Source: Lentzea sp. NBRC 102530 (lineage in GTDB: Bacteria; Actinomycetota; Actinomycetes; Mycobacteriales; Pseudonocardiaceae). Taken from it: 64,000 bases of DNA. Below the pieces are notes generated by a model that searched no databases, was not told the origin of the DNA, and was given only the letters and a program-made list of their open reading frames with translations. Location: assembly GCF_030269365.1 (NCBI RefSeq), contig NZ_BSTF01000001.1, positions 906,330 to 970,329 of the forward strand, written 5' to 3'. Below, in pieces: positions 15,861-24,053 of this stretch; the first letter of the stretch is position 1, and each line of letters begins with the position of its first letter. The translations under genes were made by a program, and so were the position numbers.

Positions 15861-16256
15861 TCAACGCTCCGGGCCCAGCACCGGCTTCACGTCGACGATC
15901 GGCGTGCCGTCGATCGCCTCCAGGTGCGCGACCCGCACGCTCAGCCCGTCGACCTCGGTGATCCGCACGTGGTGCAGGCCGATCGGGTTCGGGCGGTCCG
16001 GCGACCGGGTGGAGAACACCCCGGTCTCCGGGCGGGCCGGGTCGCTGCGCGGGTGCACGGCCAGCACCGACCGGTCGGCCCGGTCGAGCCACGTGAGCAC
16101 CAGGACGTCCTGGCCCGGGATCAGTTCCCGCATCGCCCGCGCGTACTCGGGCGCGAACACCAGGGCCGCCTCCGGTGCGCCCTCGTCGGGCTGCTTGGGC
16201 GCGGCGGCGCGGTCGGTGAGGGGAGATTCGACGTGGCCGATGGGCTGCAGTTTCAT
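15861..16256 (-). CDS. trmO: tRNA (N6-threonylcarbamoyl-A37) methyltransferase TrmO-like (UPF0066/TsaA)
   Basis: A 131-residue protein of the TrmO/UPF0066 barrel family, which in E. coli methylates t6A37 of tRNA using SAM. Conserved elements: [15 protein letters not shown] at the N-terminus, LVLTWLDRADRSVLAVHPR, and the signature GVFSTRSPDRPNPIGLHHVRI followed by GTPIVDVKPVL. It starts at ATG 16256, overlapping by one base the TGA of the upstream selO-like gene (TGATG), so translation is coupled. It is shorter than the E. coli enzyme and consists of the core domain only, as in many actinobacterial members; annotation as TrmO versus a general TsaA-type methyltransferase is less certain than the family. 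Confidence 0.82.
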   Translation of the reverse strand: MKLQPIGHVESPLTDRAAAPKQPDEGAPEAALVFAPEYARAMRELIPGQDVLVLTWLDRADRSVLAVHPRSDPARPETGVFSTRSPDRPNPIGLHHVRITEVDGLSVRVAHLEAIDGTPIVDVKPVLGPER

Positions 16257-17659
16257 CAAGTCCCGCAGAAGGTCCGGTAGGTGGCGCTGAAATCCCGCGG
16301 CGCGGGAGCCGAGAAGTATTCCAGGCCGGGTCGTTCGCCGAACGGGGAGGTAACCGCTTTCAGCAACCGGTGGAACGGGCCCATGTCGCCGTCCGCGCCG
16401 GCCGCCAGCGCCTCTTCCACGAGGTGGTTGCGCGGGATGTAGACGGGGTTCACGCGGTCCATCACGCCGGCGTCCGGGCCGAGTTCGCGCCAGCGCGCGA
16501 TCCAGGCGTCGATCGCGGCCAGGTCGAGGAACAACGACCGCGCGGGTTCCGCGTCGCCACGGGCGGCGTGCGACAGCAGGTGGAAGAACGACGTGAAGTC
16601 GACGTGGTTCTCCTGCATCAGCGCCAGCAGGTCCGTCAGCAACGGCTTCACGTCGCCGGACACGCCGAGTTTCGCCGCCATCCCGCCGATCCACGCCTGC
16701 TCGAAGTGAGCGTCGAACGTCCGCAGCGTCGCGAGGGCCAGCTGCACGGCCTCGTCCTCGTCGTCGGCGAACAACGGCAGCAACGCCTCGGCGAGCCGGG
16801 CGAGGTTCCACTCGGCGATGATCGGCTGGTTCCCGTACGCGTACCGGCCGCGGTGGTCGATGGAGCTGTACTTCGTCGTCGGGTCGTAGGCCTCCATGAA
16901 CGCGCACGGGCCGTAGTCGATCGTCTCGCCGGAGATCGTCATGTTGTCCGTGTTCATCACGCCGTGGATGAACCCCACGAGCATCCAGCGCGCGACCAGG
17001 GACGCCTGCGCGGCCACCACGTGCCCGAACAGCTCCAGTGGGGTGCTGCCGGGGTGGTGCCGGGCGATGGCGTGGTCGGCGAGACGGCGCAGCAGGTCGA
17101 GATCGCCCGTGTTGCGCGCGTACTGGAAGCTGCCGACGCGCAGGTGCGACGCGGCCACGCGGGCCAGCACGGCGCCGGCCAGGGGTTCCTCGCGCTGCAC
17201 GACGTGCCCGGTGGAGACGACGGCGAGCGCCCGGGTCGTCGGGATGCCCAGTGCGTGCATGGCTTCGCTGACGACGTATTCGCGCAACATCGGGCCGACG
17301 GCGGCGAGTCCGTCACCTCCGCGGGCGAACGGCGTGCGCCCCGAGCCCTTCAGGTGGAGGTCGCGCAACCTGCCCTCGGCGTCGGTCAGTTCGCCGAGGA
17401 GCAACGCGCGGCCGTCGCCGAGCCTGGGGCTGTACCCGCCGAACTGGTGGCCCGCGTACGCCTGCGCGACGCCGGGGGCGTTGTTGCCCGTGAGAAAGGG
17501 CAGACCTCCTTCGGTCAGCCAGTCCGGATCGAGCCCGATTTCCCTCGCAAGCTGCTCGTTGAGGACGAGGAGTTCCGGCTCGACGACCGGTTCGGCCTTC
17601 CACGAGACCGCCATCTCGGGGACCGCGGTCGCGAAATCGCTGCTCAGGCTGATGTCCAC
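16256..17659 (-). CDS. selO: SelO/YdiU protein adenylyltransferase (pseudokinase fold)
   Basis: A 467-residue protein of the SelO family, which transfers AMP to Ser/Thr/Tyr of target proteins in redox stress. Hallmarks: [24 protein letters not shown], the nucleotide lysine in [43 protein letters not shown], and the metal/catalytic block [13 protein letters not shown]...DYGPCAFM. It ends YRTFCGT rather than with the selenocysteine near the C-terminus of the human protein; the penultimate Cys-Gly is what bacterial members have. The frame is open to 17776, but family proteins start near FATAVPEM, so GTG 17659 is taken; the GGAGG one base away is too close to be decisive. Cotranscribed with trmO. 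Confidence 0.88.
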   Translation of the reverse strand: MDISLSSDFATAVPEMAVSWKAEPVVEPELLVLNEQLAREIGLDPDWLTEGGLPFLTGNNAPGVAQAYAGHQFGGYSPRLGDGRALLLGELTDAEGRLRDLHLKGSGRTPFARGGDGLAAVGPMLREYVVSEAMHALGIPTTRALAVVSTGHVVQREEPLAGAVLARVAASHLRVGSFQYARNTGDLDLLRRLADHAIARHHPGSTPLELFGHVVAAQASLVARWMLVGFIHGVMNTDNMTISGETIDYGPCAFMEAYDPTTKYSSIDHRGRYAYGNQPIIAEWNLARLAEALLPLFADDEDEAVQLALATLRTFDAHFEQAWIGGMAAKLGVSGDVKPLLTDLLALMQENHVDFTSFFHLLSHAARGDAEPARSLFLDLAAIDAWIARWRELGPDAGVMDRVNPVYIPRNHLVEEALAAGADGDMGPFHRLLKAVTSPFGERPGLEYFSAPAPRDFSATYRTFCGT

Positions 17660-17795
17660 GCCTCCAACGGTACCGGCTGCTTTCCGGAACGCGTGTGATC
17701 GCGGTCTCAACTCGAAGTTCGTCGAACCGTTCTGAGAGCGCGCGCGTGTCAGTGGTGAACAGGTTGTCGAGTCCACTCAGGAATGAGAAAAACCA
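17660..17795. promoter_or_regulatory. Divergent promoter region between selO and a lipoprotein gene
   Basis: 136 bp separate the two start codons, so both promoters must lie here. No clear -35/-10 pair or operator palindrome is recognisable. Confidence 0.4.
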
Positions 17796-18740
17796 ATGCG
17801 TCGCAAGCAAGTTGGGATCGTTGCTGCCCTTTTGGTGGTCGGTGTCGTCACGCTGACCGCGTGCGGCCAGGGCGCCACGCAGTCCGGCTCTGCCGCCCCC
17901 GCCCAGGAGCAGGCCCAGGCTGAGAACGCGGCCGACAACGCGGTCGAGACCGACGCGACGTCCGGTGTGGATCTGTTGCGCGGCACCGCGAACTCCAACA
18001 AGGCCGACCAGAACACCGGTGACCGCGCCCCCGAGGACGCGCCGGTCGCGACCAAGCAGAAGTGGGTCGAGCTGCGCGCCGGCAACGCCGGTGGCCTGGA
18101 GCCCGCTGTCGTGAACGGCAAGGGGCTCTCCGTTTACTGGTTCAGCGACGACCCGGTCGGCGGCGGCGTGTCGAACTGCAACGGAGAATGCGCCAAGACC
18201 TGGCCCGCCATCACCGTCACCAAGGGCACGCGGCTGTTCTTCCCCGGCATCCGCAAGGAGAACATCAGCTTCATCAAGCGCCAGGACGGCCAGTTCCAGG
18301 TCGCGATCGGCGGTCGCCCCGCGTACCTCTTCAACAAGGACAAGAAGGCCGGCGACATCCTCGGCCAGAACGTCGGCGGCAAGTGGTTCGTGATGAACCC
18401 CGAGGGCAAGCGCGCCGTGCCGAAGGCGGAGGCCCCGGGTCAGGGCAACGGGCAGCAGGGCCAGCCGGCGCCGGGCGCCAAGCCCGCGAACTCGGTGACC
18501 TTCTTCAGCGGCAGGAACCAGAAGGACTTCGGCGACAGCTTCGCGGTCGGCGTCAAGGTCGAGTCGAAGTGCGCCGACCTCCGCGGCGGCTTCCTGTCGC
18601 TGAACCCGGACGGTGCCGTGAAGATCTGGTCGGAGCCGGGCTGCAAGGGCAAGTCCGCCGTCGTGAGCGCCGCGGTGAACGACGCGTCCGCCGCCCCGAT
18701 CGGCTTCCCCGAAGGCGTGAAGTCCTACATCGCCGCCTGA
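17796..18740 (+). CDS. Lipoprotein with COG4315-type repeats and a C-terminal beta domain
   Basis: A 314-residue lipoprotein. The signal peptide ends in a lipobox (VVTLTAC, Cys23). After an Ala/Gln-rich linker, residues about 85-210 form the domain called predicted lipoprotein with conserved YxxxD motif (COG4315): GKGLSVYWFSDDP, CNGECAKTWPAITV, then PAYLFNKDKKAGDILGQ and KWFVMNPEG. A Gly/Gln/Pro linker (QGNGQQGQPAPGAKP) leads to a second domain from about residue 230 (NSVTFFSGRNQKDFG..., CADLRGGFLSLNPDG, EPGCKGKSAVV) of crystallin-like look with paired cysteines. COG4315 proteins are cell-surface proteins of unknown function, some linked to electron transfer or heme. A strong terminator follows. 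Confidence 0.78.
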   Translation: MRRKQVGIVAALLVVGVVTLTACGQGATQSGSAAPAQEQAQAENAADNAVETDATSGVDLLRGTANSNKADQNTGDRAPEDAPVATKQKWVELRAGNAGGLEPAVVNGKGLSVYWFSDDPVGGGVSNCNGECAKTWPAITVTKGTRLFFPGIRKENISFIKRQDGQFQVAIGGRPAYLFNKDKKAGDILGQNVGGKWFVMNPEGKRAVPKAEAPGQGNGQQGQPAPGAKPANSVTFFSGRNQKDFGDSFAVGVKVESKCADLRGGFLSLNPDGAVKIWSEPGCKGKSAVVSAAVNDASAAPIGFPEGVKSYIAA

Positions 18741-18761
18741 CCCTGATCGGGTGAACGACCC

Positions 18762-18794
18762 GGGCCGCCAGAGCTACCCCCGCTCTGGCGGCCC
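18762..18794 (+). terminator. Perfect 13-bp hairpin terminator
   Basis: GGGCCGCCAGAGC pairs exactly with GCTCTGGCGGCCC across a seven-base loop, followed by TTCCGT. It ends the COG4315 lipoprotein gene 21 bases after its stop. Confidence 0.8.
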
Positions 18795-18817
18795 TTCCGT
18801 CTCGCTACGCTCCTGGC

Positions 18818-19264
18818 ATGCGCTACTCCGCCATCGCGCTGGCTTTGCTGCTGCTCGGGTGCGGTACCGGGACCTCGTCCCTGCCCACGATCACCCCGGC
18901 CTCCACCACCGCCACCGGCTCACCGCTGCCCGATCTGCAGCCCCGGCTCGACGCCATCGGCGTCCTGCTCACCGACTGCGCCGCCCGCCTGCGCGGCGAG
19001 CCCGTCGCCGCCGCCGACAACTGCGCCCACGTCATGCCCGACGTGACAGGCGTGATCGACGAGGTCGAGAAGCAGTCGGCCAAGCTGCCGCCCGCGGGCC
19101 AGACCGCCCTCACCGACGTGCGCCGCCAGCTCGCCGAGATCGGCTCGTGCGAACCCTGGTTCGCGGCCGGCGGGCAGAGCGCGGACGGCGACCTGAACGC
19201 CCGCTGCAAGAAGGCCTGGGACGCGCTGTACAAGGGCTACAACGCGGTCCGCAACGCCGCCTAG
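18818..19264 (+). CDS. Small lipoprotein of unknown function
   Basis: A 148-residue protein with a short signal peptide and a lipobox (LLLLGC, Cys15), then a Thr/Ser/Pro linker (residues 17-36) and a helical domain: LQPRLDAIGVLLTDCAARLRG, VIDEVEKQSAKLPPAG, LTDVRRQLAEIGSCEPW, KKAWDALYKGYNAVRN. Four cysteines in the mature part (about 53, 68, 111, 130) could form two disulfides. It starts 24 bases after the preceding terminator hairpin, so it needs its own promoter close by. No family recognised. Confidence 0.65.
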   Translation: MRYSAIALALLLLGCGTGTSSLPTITPASTTATGSPLPDLQPRLDAIGVLLTDCAARLRGEPVAAADNCAHVMPDVTGVIDEVEKQSAKLPPAGQTALTDVRRQLAEIGSCEPWFAAGGQSADGDLNARCKKAWDALYKGYNAVRNAA

Positions 19265-19309
19265 GTCCCTCACCCGCGCCTGCCGCCCGACGGACTTGCA
19301 GGACAGGGA

Positions 19310-19627
19310 CTAGTCCACAGTGGACGGCTCCGCCGGGAAGCGGGTCGTGAGCTCGGCCGAGATCTCGTAGTGGCGCACCAGGAACGTGCGTTCGTCGAGC
19401 TTCTTGCGCCGCAACCAGCCCGTCACCTCGGCGTTGCACTTGCTGGCGTTGCACGATCCGCACGCGGGCACGACGTTGCCGAGCGTGTACCTGCCGCCGC
19501 GGGAGATGGCCTGCACGCAGTCCTTCTGCAACGCGGCGGCGGGTGCCGTGCAGTACGCGCAGCCGCCCCACGCCGCCTTGAGGGCGTCCCACTGGGCGTC
19601 GGTGAGGTCGTTGACGACGCGGGCCAT
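19310..19627 (-). CDS. HNH endonuclease-like protein
   Basis: A 105-residue protein with an HNH-type zinc finger core: CAYC, then QKDCVQAISRGGRYTLGNVVPACGSCNASK (first His replaced by a DCVQ-type turn, with the N and the Cys pairs kept). The basic N-terminus and small size suit a stand-alone nuclease or a structural HNH protein. ATG 19627 with GGAAGAAG just upstream is chosen; the frame stays open to GTG 19681, which would overlap the end of the LysR gene by 17 bases. Same strand and directly downstream of the LysR gene, so possibly cotranscribed. The missing canonical catalytic His makes nuclease activity uncertain. Confidence 0.65.
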   Translation of the reverse strand: MARVVNDLTDAQWDALKAAWGGCAYCTAPAAALQKDCVQAISRGGRYTLGNVVPACGSCNASKCNAEVTGWLRRKKLDERTFLVRHYEISAELTTRFPAEPSTVD

Positions 19628-19664
19628 GCGCTTCTTCCGCTTGCGCGCGGCCCGAACCTGTTTG

Positions 19665-20594
19665 CTACCGCCGGTCGGCACGATGGGTGAGACTACGCGT
19701 CGCGATGGTCAACAGGTCGGAGGCGGGGCCGCGCGGTGTCGTGCCGGACGGCCAGACCGCCCGCAGCGCGCGGTGCAGGTCGACGTCGCCGACCTCGATC
19801 CGGACGAGCGTGCGGGCCGCGAGGTCGGCCTCCACGGTGTGCACGCTGAGCACCGCCGGGCCGATGCCGCCGATCGCGGCCGCCTTGATCGCGGTGGTCG
19901 ACGACATCTCCAGCAACGGGTCCGCCGACTCGGCGATGCCCGCGGCCTGCAGCGCGTGCTCCCAGGCCTGTCGCGTGCCGGACCCCGGCTCCCGGCTGGC
20001 CAGCGGCGTCGCGGCGGCCTTCGCCGCGGTGACCCGGCGGCGGCGGGCCCACGGGTGGCCGGGTGCGACGACGAGCACCAGTTCGTCGCGGGCGACCACG
20101 CGGGTGGCGAGTCCCGCCGGCACGTCGGTGCTCTCGATGAACCCCAGGTCGGCGCGGTCGGCGAGGACCTGCTCGGAGACGTGCACGGAGTTGCCCGCGG
20201 ACAGCACGGTCGCGGTGCCGGGGCTCACCTGGCGCAGCGCGATCAGCCACGCGGGCAGCAGGTACTCGGCGACGGTGAGGCTCGCGGCGATCCGGAGGTG
20301 GCTCTGCCGGTCGGCGCGCAGGCTCGTGATGCCGGCGTCGAGGTCGGCAGCCTTGGCGATCACCTGCGCCGCCCAGCCCGCCACCAGCTGACCGGCGGTG
20401 GTGAGCTTCGCGCCGCGCGGGGTGCGTTCGAGCAGCGTCACGCCTACGCGGGCCTCGAGGGTCCGCAGGCGTTCGCTGGCGCTCGGCTGGGACATGCCGT
20501 GCGCCAGCGCGGCCCGGCCGATGCTGCCCAGTTCGGCGACGCTCAGCAGCAGGTCAAAGCTGGTGAGGTCGGTGACCCTCGGCGGCAGAGGCAT
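19665..20594 (-). CDS. LysR-family transcriptional regulator
   Basis: A 309-residue LysR regulator. The winged helix is at residues 8-66 (LTSFDLLLSVAELGSIGRAALAHGMSQPSASERLRTLEARVGVTLLERTPRG), followed by a linker helix and a two-lobe effector domain (LRIAASLTVAEYLLPAWLIAL, ADLGFIEST, LVLVVAPGHPWA, AIGGIGPAVLSVHTV). It diverges from a TDT-family transporter across 70 bp, the classic arrangement of a LysR protein and its target. Similar CysB/CbbR-like regulators beside TDT transporters in actinobacteria are linked to sulfite, C4-dicarboxylate or related anions; the effector is not visible here. Confidence 0.85.
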   Translation of the reverse strand: MPLPPRVTDLTSFDLLLSVAELGSIGRAALAHGMSQPSASERLRTLEARVGVTLLERTPRGAKLTTAGQLVAGWAAQVIAKAADLDAGITSLRADRQSHLRIAASLTVAEYLLPAWLIALRQVSPGTATVLSAGNSVHVSEQVLADRADLGFIESTDVPAGLATRVVARDELVLVVAPGHPWARRRRVTAAKAAATPLASREPGSGTRQAWEHALQAAGIAESADPLLEMSSTTAIKAAAIGGIGPAVLSVHTVEADLAARTLVRIEVGDVDLHRALRAVWPSGTTPRGPASDLLTIATRSLTHRADRR

Positions 20595-20664
20595 AGGGAC
20601 AGCCTATGTGCACATCGGCGGTTGCCGCCTACCGAGGTGGATTCGAACGGACGATCGTCATGTC
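20595..20664. promoter_or_regulatory. LysR/TDT divergent promoter
   Basis: The 70-bp gap between the two divergent starts must hold the LysR operator. It contains TGTGCACA, a short palindrome near the regulator start, but no confident T-N11-A box. Position is the main evidence. Confidence 0.4.
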
Positions 20665-21717
20665 GTGACCGCTCTCGCACCTCGACCACACCGTGCCCCA
20701 GAGGTGCGACGAGCGGCGCCCTTCGGCCCGAACCTCTTCGCTTCCGTGATGGGGACGGGGATCGTCGCCACGGCCGGTGCCCCTGTGCCGGGCCTGCACG
20801 CCGTCGCCCGGTACGTGTGGGCGTCGGCCGCCCTGGTGCTGGTGTGCCTGGTGGTCGCGGCCACCTGGCGGTGGACGTGGCAGACCGTGCGCGCCCAGGT
20901 CGCGGACCCCGTGATGGCGCAGTTCTGGGGCGCGCCGCCGATGGCGTTGATGACGGTCGGCACCGGGACGTTGCTGCTCGGGTCCGACTGGATCGGGTTG
21001 CCCGCCGCCCTGGCCGTTGACTGGACACTGTGGACGGTCGGCACCGCGCTGGGACTCGTCACGTCCGTCGTGGTGCCGCTGCGGATGTTCGGCAGCGGGG
21101 AGCCCGCGTTCGCCGGCTGGCTGATGCCCGTCGTGCCGCCGATGGTGTCCGCTGCCTCCGGAGCCTTGCTGGCGCAGCACATGGCGGACGGCGCCGGGCG
21201 GCAGGCGATGGTGCTCGGGTGTTACGCCCTGTTCGGCGTGAGCCTGTTCGCGACCTTGGTGATCGTGCCTCAGGTGTGGCAACGGTTGGTGCGGCACGGA
21301 GTGGGTGCCGCTTCGGCCGTGCCCACGGTGTGGATCGTGCTCGGGCCGCTGGGGCAGTCGATCACGGCGGCGAACCTGCTCGCCGGGGTGCCCGTGCTGC
21401 CGGGGCAACGCGCGTTCGGCGTGCTGTACGGGACCATCACGTGGGGGTTCGCGCTGCTGTGGGTGGCGCTGGCGGCGGCCGTCACCGTGCGGACCGTGCG
21501 GCGCGGGCTGCCGTTCGCGTTGACCTGGTGGAGTTTCGTGTTCCCGCTGGGGACGTTGGTGACCGGGACGAGTGCCCTCGCCGTGCGGGTTCCGTCGGCG
21601 TTGTTCTCCGGAGTGGCGTTGGTGCTGTACGGAGGTCTGGTGGTCGCCTGGGCCACCGTGGCCGCTCGCACGGTTGTTTCCCGGAACTGGCCCCTCGCGG
21701 TGGGAAACGCGCCCTGA
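20665..21717 (+). CDS. TDT (tellurite-resistance/dicarboxylate) family transporter, SLAC1/TehA-like
   Basis: A 350-residue membrane protein with about ten TM helices. The entry motif FGPNLFASVMGTGIVA is typical of the TDT family (TehA, Mae1, SSU1). Later elements are VVVPLRMFGSGEPAFAGWLMPVVPPMVSAASGALLAQ, LGPLGQSITAANLLA, and WWSFVFPLGTLVTGTSALA with the conserved WW.F.FP. GTG 20665 is the only plausible start downstream of the divergent promoter; the longer frame reaches back into the regulator. Substrates in the family include C4-dicarboxylates, sulfite and chloride; sequence alone does not choose between them. Confidence 0.85.
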   Translation: MTALAPRPHRAPEVRRAAPFGPNLFASVMGTGIVATAGAPVPGLHAVARYVWASAALVLVCLVVAATWRWTWQTVRAQVADPVMAQFWGAPPMALMTVGTGTLLLGSDWIGLPAALAVDWTLWTVGTALGLVTSVVVPLRMFGSGEPAFAGWLMPVVPPMVSAASGALLAQHMADGAGRQAMVLGCYALFGVSLFATLVIVPQVWQRLVRHGVGAASAVPTVWIVLGPLGQSITAANLLAGVPVLPGQRAFGVLYGTITWGFALLWVALAAAVTVRTVRRGLPFALTWWSFVFPLGTLVTGTSALAVRVPSALFSGVALVLYGGLVVAWATVAARTVVSRNWPLAVGNAP

Positions 21718-21850
21718 GCAGCAAGATCATGTGCCCGGAAAACCTTAAGAGCATTTAAAACCAAACATGTCCCGGTCCGCTTTGAACCCCGTTCGTGACC
21801 TCCCCGTAGTCATCGGTACAACACCGTTCGACCCCCCGAGGAGACACAGA

Positions 21851-22711
21851 ATGGGCGCTCGACACCGCAAGCCCGCCATGATCGGCGCGGGCGCCGTGCT
21901 GGCGGTCGCCGCTGTCGCCGGTGGCATCTTCGCCTTCAGTGGCACCAACTCGAACGCGGCTGAGGACTGCGGCGGACTGGACACCGCCCTGCAGAACAAC
22001 CTGAACTTCATCGCGGGCCAGCAGGCCAACCCCGACGCCCAGTCGGACGCGCGCATCCAGAACCGCCAGCAGGTCGTGAACCTCATCAACCAGCGGCGTG
22101 CCGCGGCGGGCTGTGGCGGCAACGTCCAGGCCAAGCCCGAAGCCGGGCAGGCCGCCACGTCCGGTGAGGACTGCGGCGGACTGGACAAGGCGTTGCAGAA
22201 CAACCTGAACTTCATCGCGGGCCAGAAGTCCAACCCGGACTCCCAGTCCGAGGCGCGGATCGCGAACCGGCAGGCCGTGGTCGACCTCATCCAGCAGCGG
22301 CGCAAGGCGGCTGGGTGCCAGGGCGACGGCGGCGCGGGCGACGCGAACCAGGGCAACACGGGCAACGCCGGCAACAACAACGGCAACGCGGGCAACGGCA
22401 ACCAGGGTCAGGTCGCGCAGCCGCCCGCCAACGAGGGCAACAACAACGGTGGTGGCGCCACGGGCCAGCAGGTCTGCAACGGCTCCACCGTCACGCTCTC
22501 CGGTGAGGGCGGCGCCCCTGCCGCGTCCAGCGGCACGTTCCCGGTCGGCACGACGCTGAAGGTCACGAACCTGGACAACAACAAGTCCACGACCGTCAAG
22601 GTGGCGTCGGTGTCCGGCAGCTGCGCGCTGCTGAACAACGCGGCCTTCGAACAGGTGCGCGAGCCCGGCAAGTTCCTGATCCGCAACGCGCGGATCGAGA
22701 AGATCGGCTGA
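21851..22711 (+). CDS. Secreted/anchored protein with two 50-residue repeats and a C-terminal RlpA-like barrel
   Basis: A 286-residue protein from ATG 21851 (GAGGAGA seven bases upstream). An N-terminal TM/signal segment (AVLAVAAVAGGIFAFSG) without a lipobox is followed by two near-identical repeats of about 50 residues, each starting EDCGGLD and containing ALQNNLNFIAGQ, NRQ.VV.LI.QRR and AAGC, joined by a short linker. Each keeps two Cys (start and end), likely a disulfide-closed helical hairpin. A Gly/Asn-rich linker (residues about 165-205) leads to a domain resembling a double-psi beta barrel (GTFPVGTTLKVTNLDNNKST, then a Cys pair), as in RlpA/expansin-like proteins that bind cell wall. 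No enzymatic residues can be assigned. Confidence 0.75.
   Translation: MGARHRKPAMIGAGAVLAVAAVAGGIFAFSGTNSNAAEDCGGLDTALQNNLNFIAGQQANPDAQSDARIQNRQQVVNLINQRRAAAGCGGNVQAKPEAGQAATSGEDCGGLDKALQNNLNFIAGQKSNPDSQSEARIANRQAVVDLIQQRRKAAGCQGDGGAGDANQGNTGNAGNNNGNAGNGNQGQVAQPPANEGNNNGGGATGQQVCNGSTVTLSGEGGAPAASSGTFPVGTTLKVTNLDNNKSTTVKVASVSGSCALLNNAAFEQVREPGKFLIRNARIEKIG
21957..22318 (+). repeat. Two tandem repeats encoding the EDCGGLD...AAGC module
   Basis: The units start at about 21,961 and 22,165 (204 bp apart) and share most codons, including AACAACCTGAACTTCATCGC in both, so the duplication is recent at DNA level. Confidence 0.75.
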
Positions 22712-22729
22712 TCTGTCCACAAAGGACCG

Positions 22730-22769
22730 GGACGGGTGCTCTCCGCAGGCGGCGGGGGAGCACCCGTCC
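22730..22769 (+). terminator. Hairpin terminator with T-rich tail
   Basis: GGACGGGTGCTC pairs with GAGCACCCGTCC, extended by three more pairs including a G-T wobble, followed by TTCTTT. One of the few terminators here with a U-tract. Confidence 0.8.
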
Positions 22770-22841
22770 TTCTTTGCCTGTTGACGCGGAATATCGACGC
22801 GGTGTGGTCAGGAGCGCTCCGGTGGTGGGACCTTGGTCCAC

Positions 22842-24053
22842 GTGACCGAGAAAGCGACGAAGGCACCGTCCGTCTTCCGCAACACCGCGTTCCTGAGGCT
22901 GTGGACCGGCACGACCGCGTCGGGGCTCGCCATGTGGGCACTGCCGTTCGTGCTGGGCCTGGCCGTGCTGGAACGGTCGATCACGGCCGTGGAGCTGGGG
23001 GTCGTGCTGGCCGCCAGAACAGCCGGGTTCGTCGCCGCCGTGCCGGTCGCCGGGGTGCTGGCGGACCGGCACGCGCGCCGGGTCGTGGTCTTCTGGTCGT
23101 GCCTGGTCGCGGGCTTGGTCACGCCGCTGATCGCGCTGGGCGTGGGGCGGTCCCCGCTGCTCATGGCCGTGGCGGCGGCGGTCGTCGGTGCCGGTCAGGG
23201 TGCCTGCCGGCCCGCCTTCCAGGCGTTGGTGGCCGAGGTGGTGCCGCAGTCGCAACGGCAGCAGGCCAACGCGATGACCACCCTCGCGATCCGGGTGACG
23301 ACGTTGGTCGCGCCGAGCCTCACCGCGCTGGCGGCGCTGATCACCGACGCCCGGGTGCTGCTCGCGGTCACCGCGGCGCTGTGGCTGTGCGCGGCGCTCG
23401 TGCCGCCACGGGGGCAGGGCAGGCCGGAGCAGACGCAGGCCCGCGCGGGGTTCGTGGCCGACTTCCTCGACGGCATCCACGAGGTGCGGCGGCACCCGTG
23501 GTTGTTGGCTGGCCTAGGCGCGTTGACGGCCATGATCGCGTTCGGGTACTCCGCGACGGCCGTGCTGCTGCCGGTCGTGAGCCGCGACCGGTACGACACG
23601 GAGGCGGTGCTGGCGGGCGCCACGACCGCGTACACCGTGGGGGCGTTGATCGGCGCGGCGGTGATCGGGCGGTGGCGGCCCCGGCACGCGGGCTGGGTCG
23701 CGTTGACCGGCCTCGGGCTCTACGGGCTGATCCCGCTCGGCCTGCTGCTGCCGGTGCACCCCGTCGTGCTGATCGCCGTGTACGTGGTCGCGGGCATCGG
23801 GATCGAGCTGTTCAACGTGCCGTGGTTCACCGCGATCCAGCGCGAGGTCGAGCCGGGCAAGCTCGCCCGCGTGTCGTCGCTCGACTTCCTGCTCTCCTAC
23901 GGCCTCGCGCCGCTGGGACTCGCGCTCATCGCACCCGCGATCGACGCTTTCGGTTCCGGCGCGGTGCTCGGCGCGTGCGCGGTGATCTGCTTCGCCACCG
24001 CAGCCGCGGCCGCGCTGGTGCCCTCGGCGAGGGGGTTCACCAGGTCCAGCTGA
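22842..24053 (+). CDS. MFS exporter, paralog of the metallophore-locus exporter
   Basis: A 403-residue MFS efflux protein closely matching the 6312-7523 product along its whole length, including GVLADRHARRVVV, GAGQGACRPAFQALVAEVV, SRDRYDTEAVLAGA.TAYT and ELFNVPWFTAIQREVEP.KLARVSSLDFL. GTG 22842 gives exactly the paralog's length; a TTG at 22833 is also in frame. Unlike the paralog it stands alone: no oxygenase follows and no Zur/Fur-like box is in its short upstream region. Its 3' end overlaps the convergent XRE gene by 17 bases. A different exported compound, or constitutive expression, is inferred. Confidence 0.82.
   Translation: MTEKATKAPSVFRNTAFLRLWTGTTASGLAMWALPFVLGLAVLERSITAVELGVVLAARTAGFVAAVPVAGVLADRHARRVVVFWSCLVAGLVTPLIALGVGRSPLLMAVAAAVVGAGQGACRPAFQALVAEVVPQSQRQQANAMTTLAIRVTTLVAPSLTALAALITDARVLLAVTAALWLCAALVPPRGQGRPEQTQARAGFVADFLDGIHEVRRHPWLLAGLGALTAMIAFGYSATAVLLPVVSRDRYDTEAVLAGATTAYTVGALIGAAVIGRWRPRHAGWVALTGLGLYGLIPLGLLLPVHPVVLIAVYVVAGIGIELFNVPWFTAIQREVEPGKLARVSSLDFLLSYGLAPLGLALIAPAIDAFGSGAVLGACAVICFATAAAAALVPSARGFTRSS

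Noticed and set aside
20625..20660. GTTCGAATCC-like T-loop on the minus strand, suggesting a tRNA
   Set aside because: The flanking bases do not form a T-stem, and no anticodon or acceptor stem can be folded around it.
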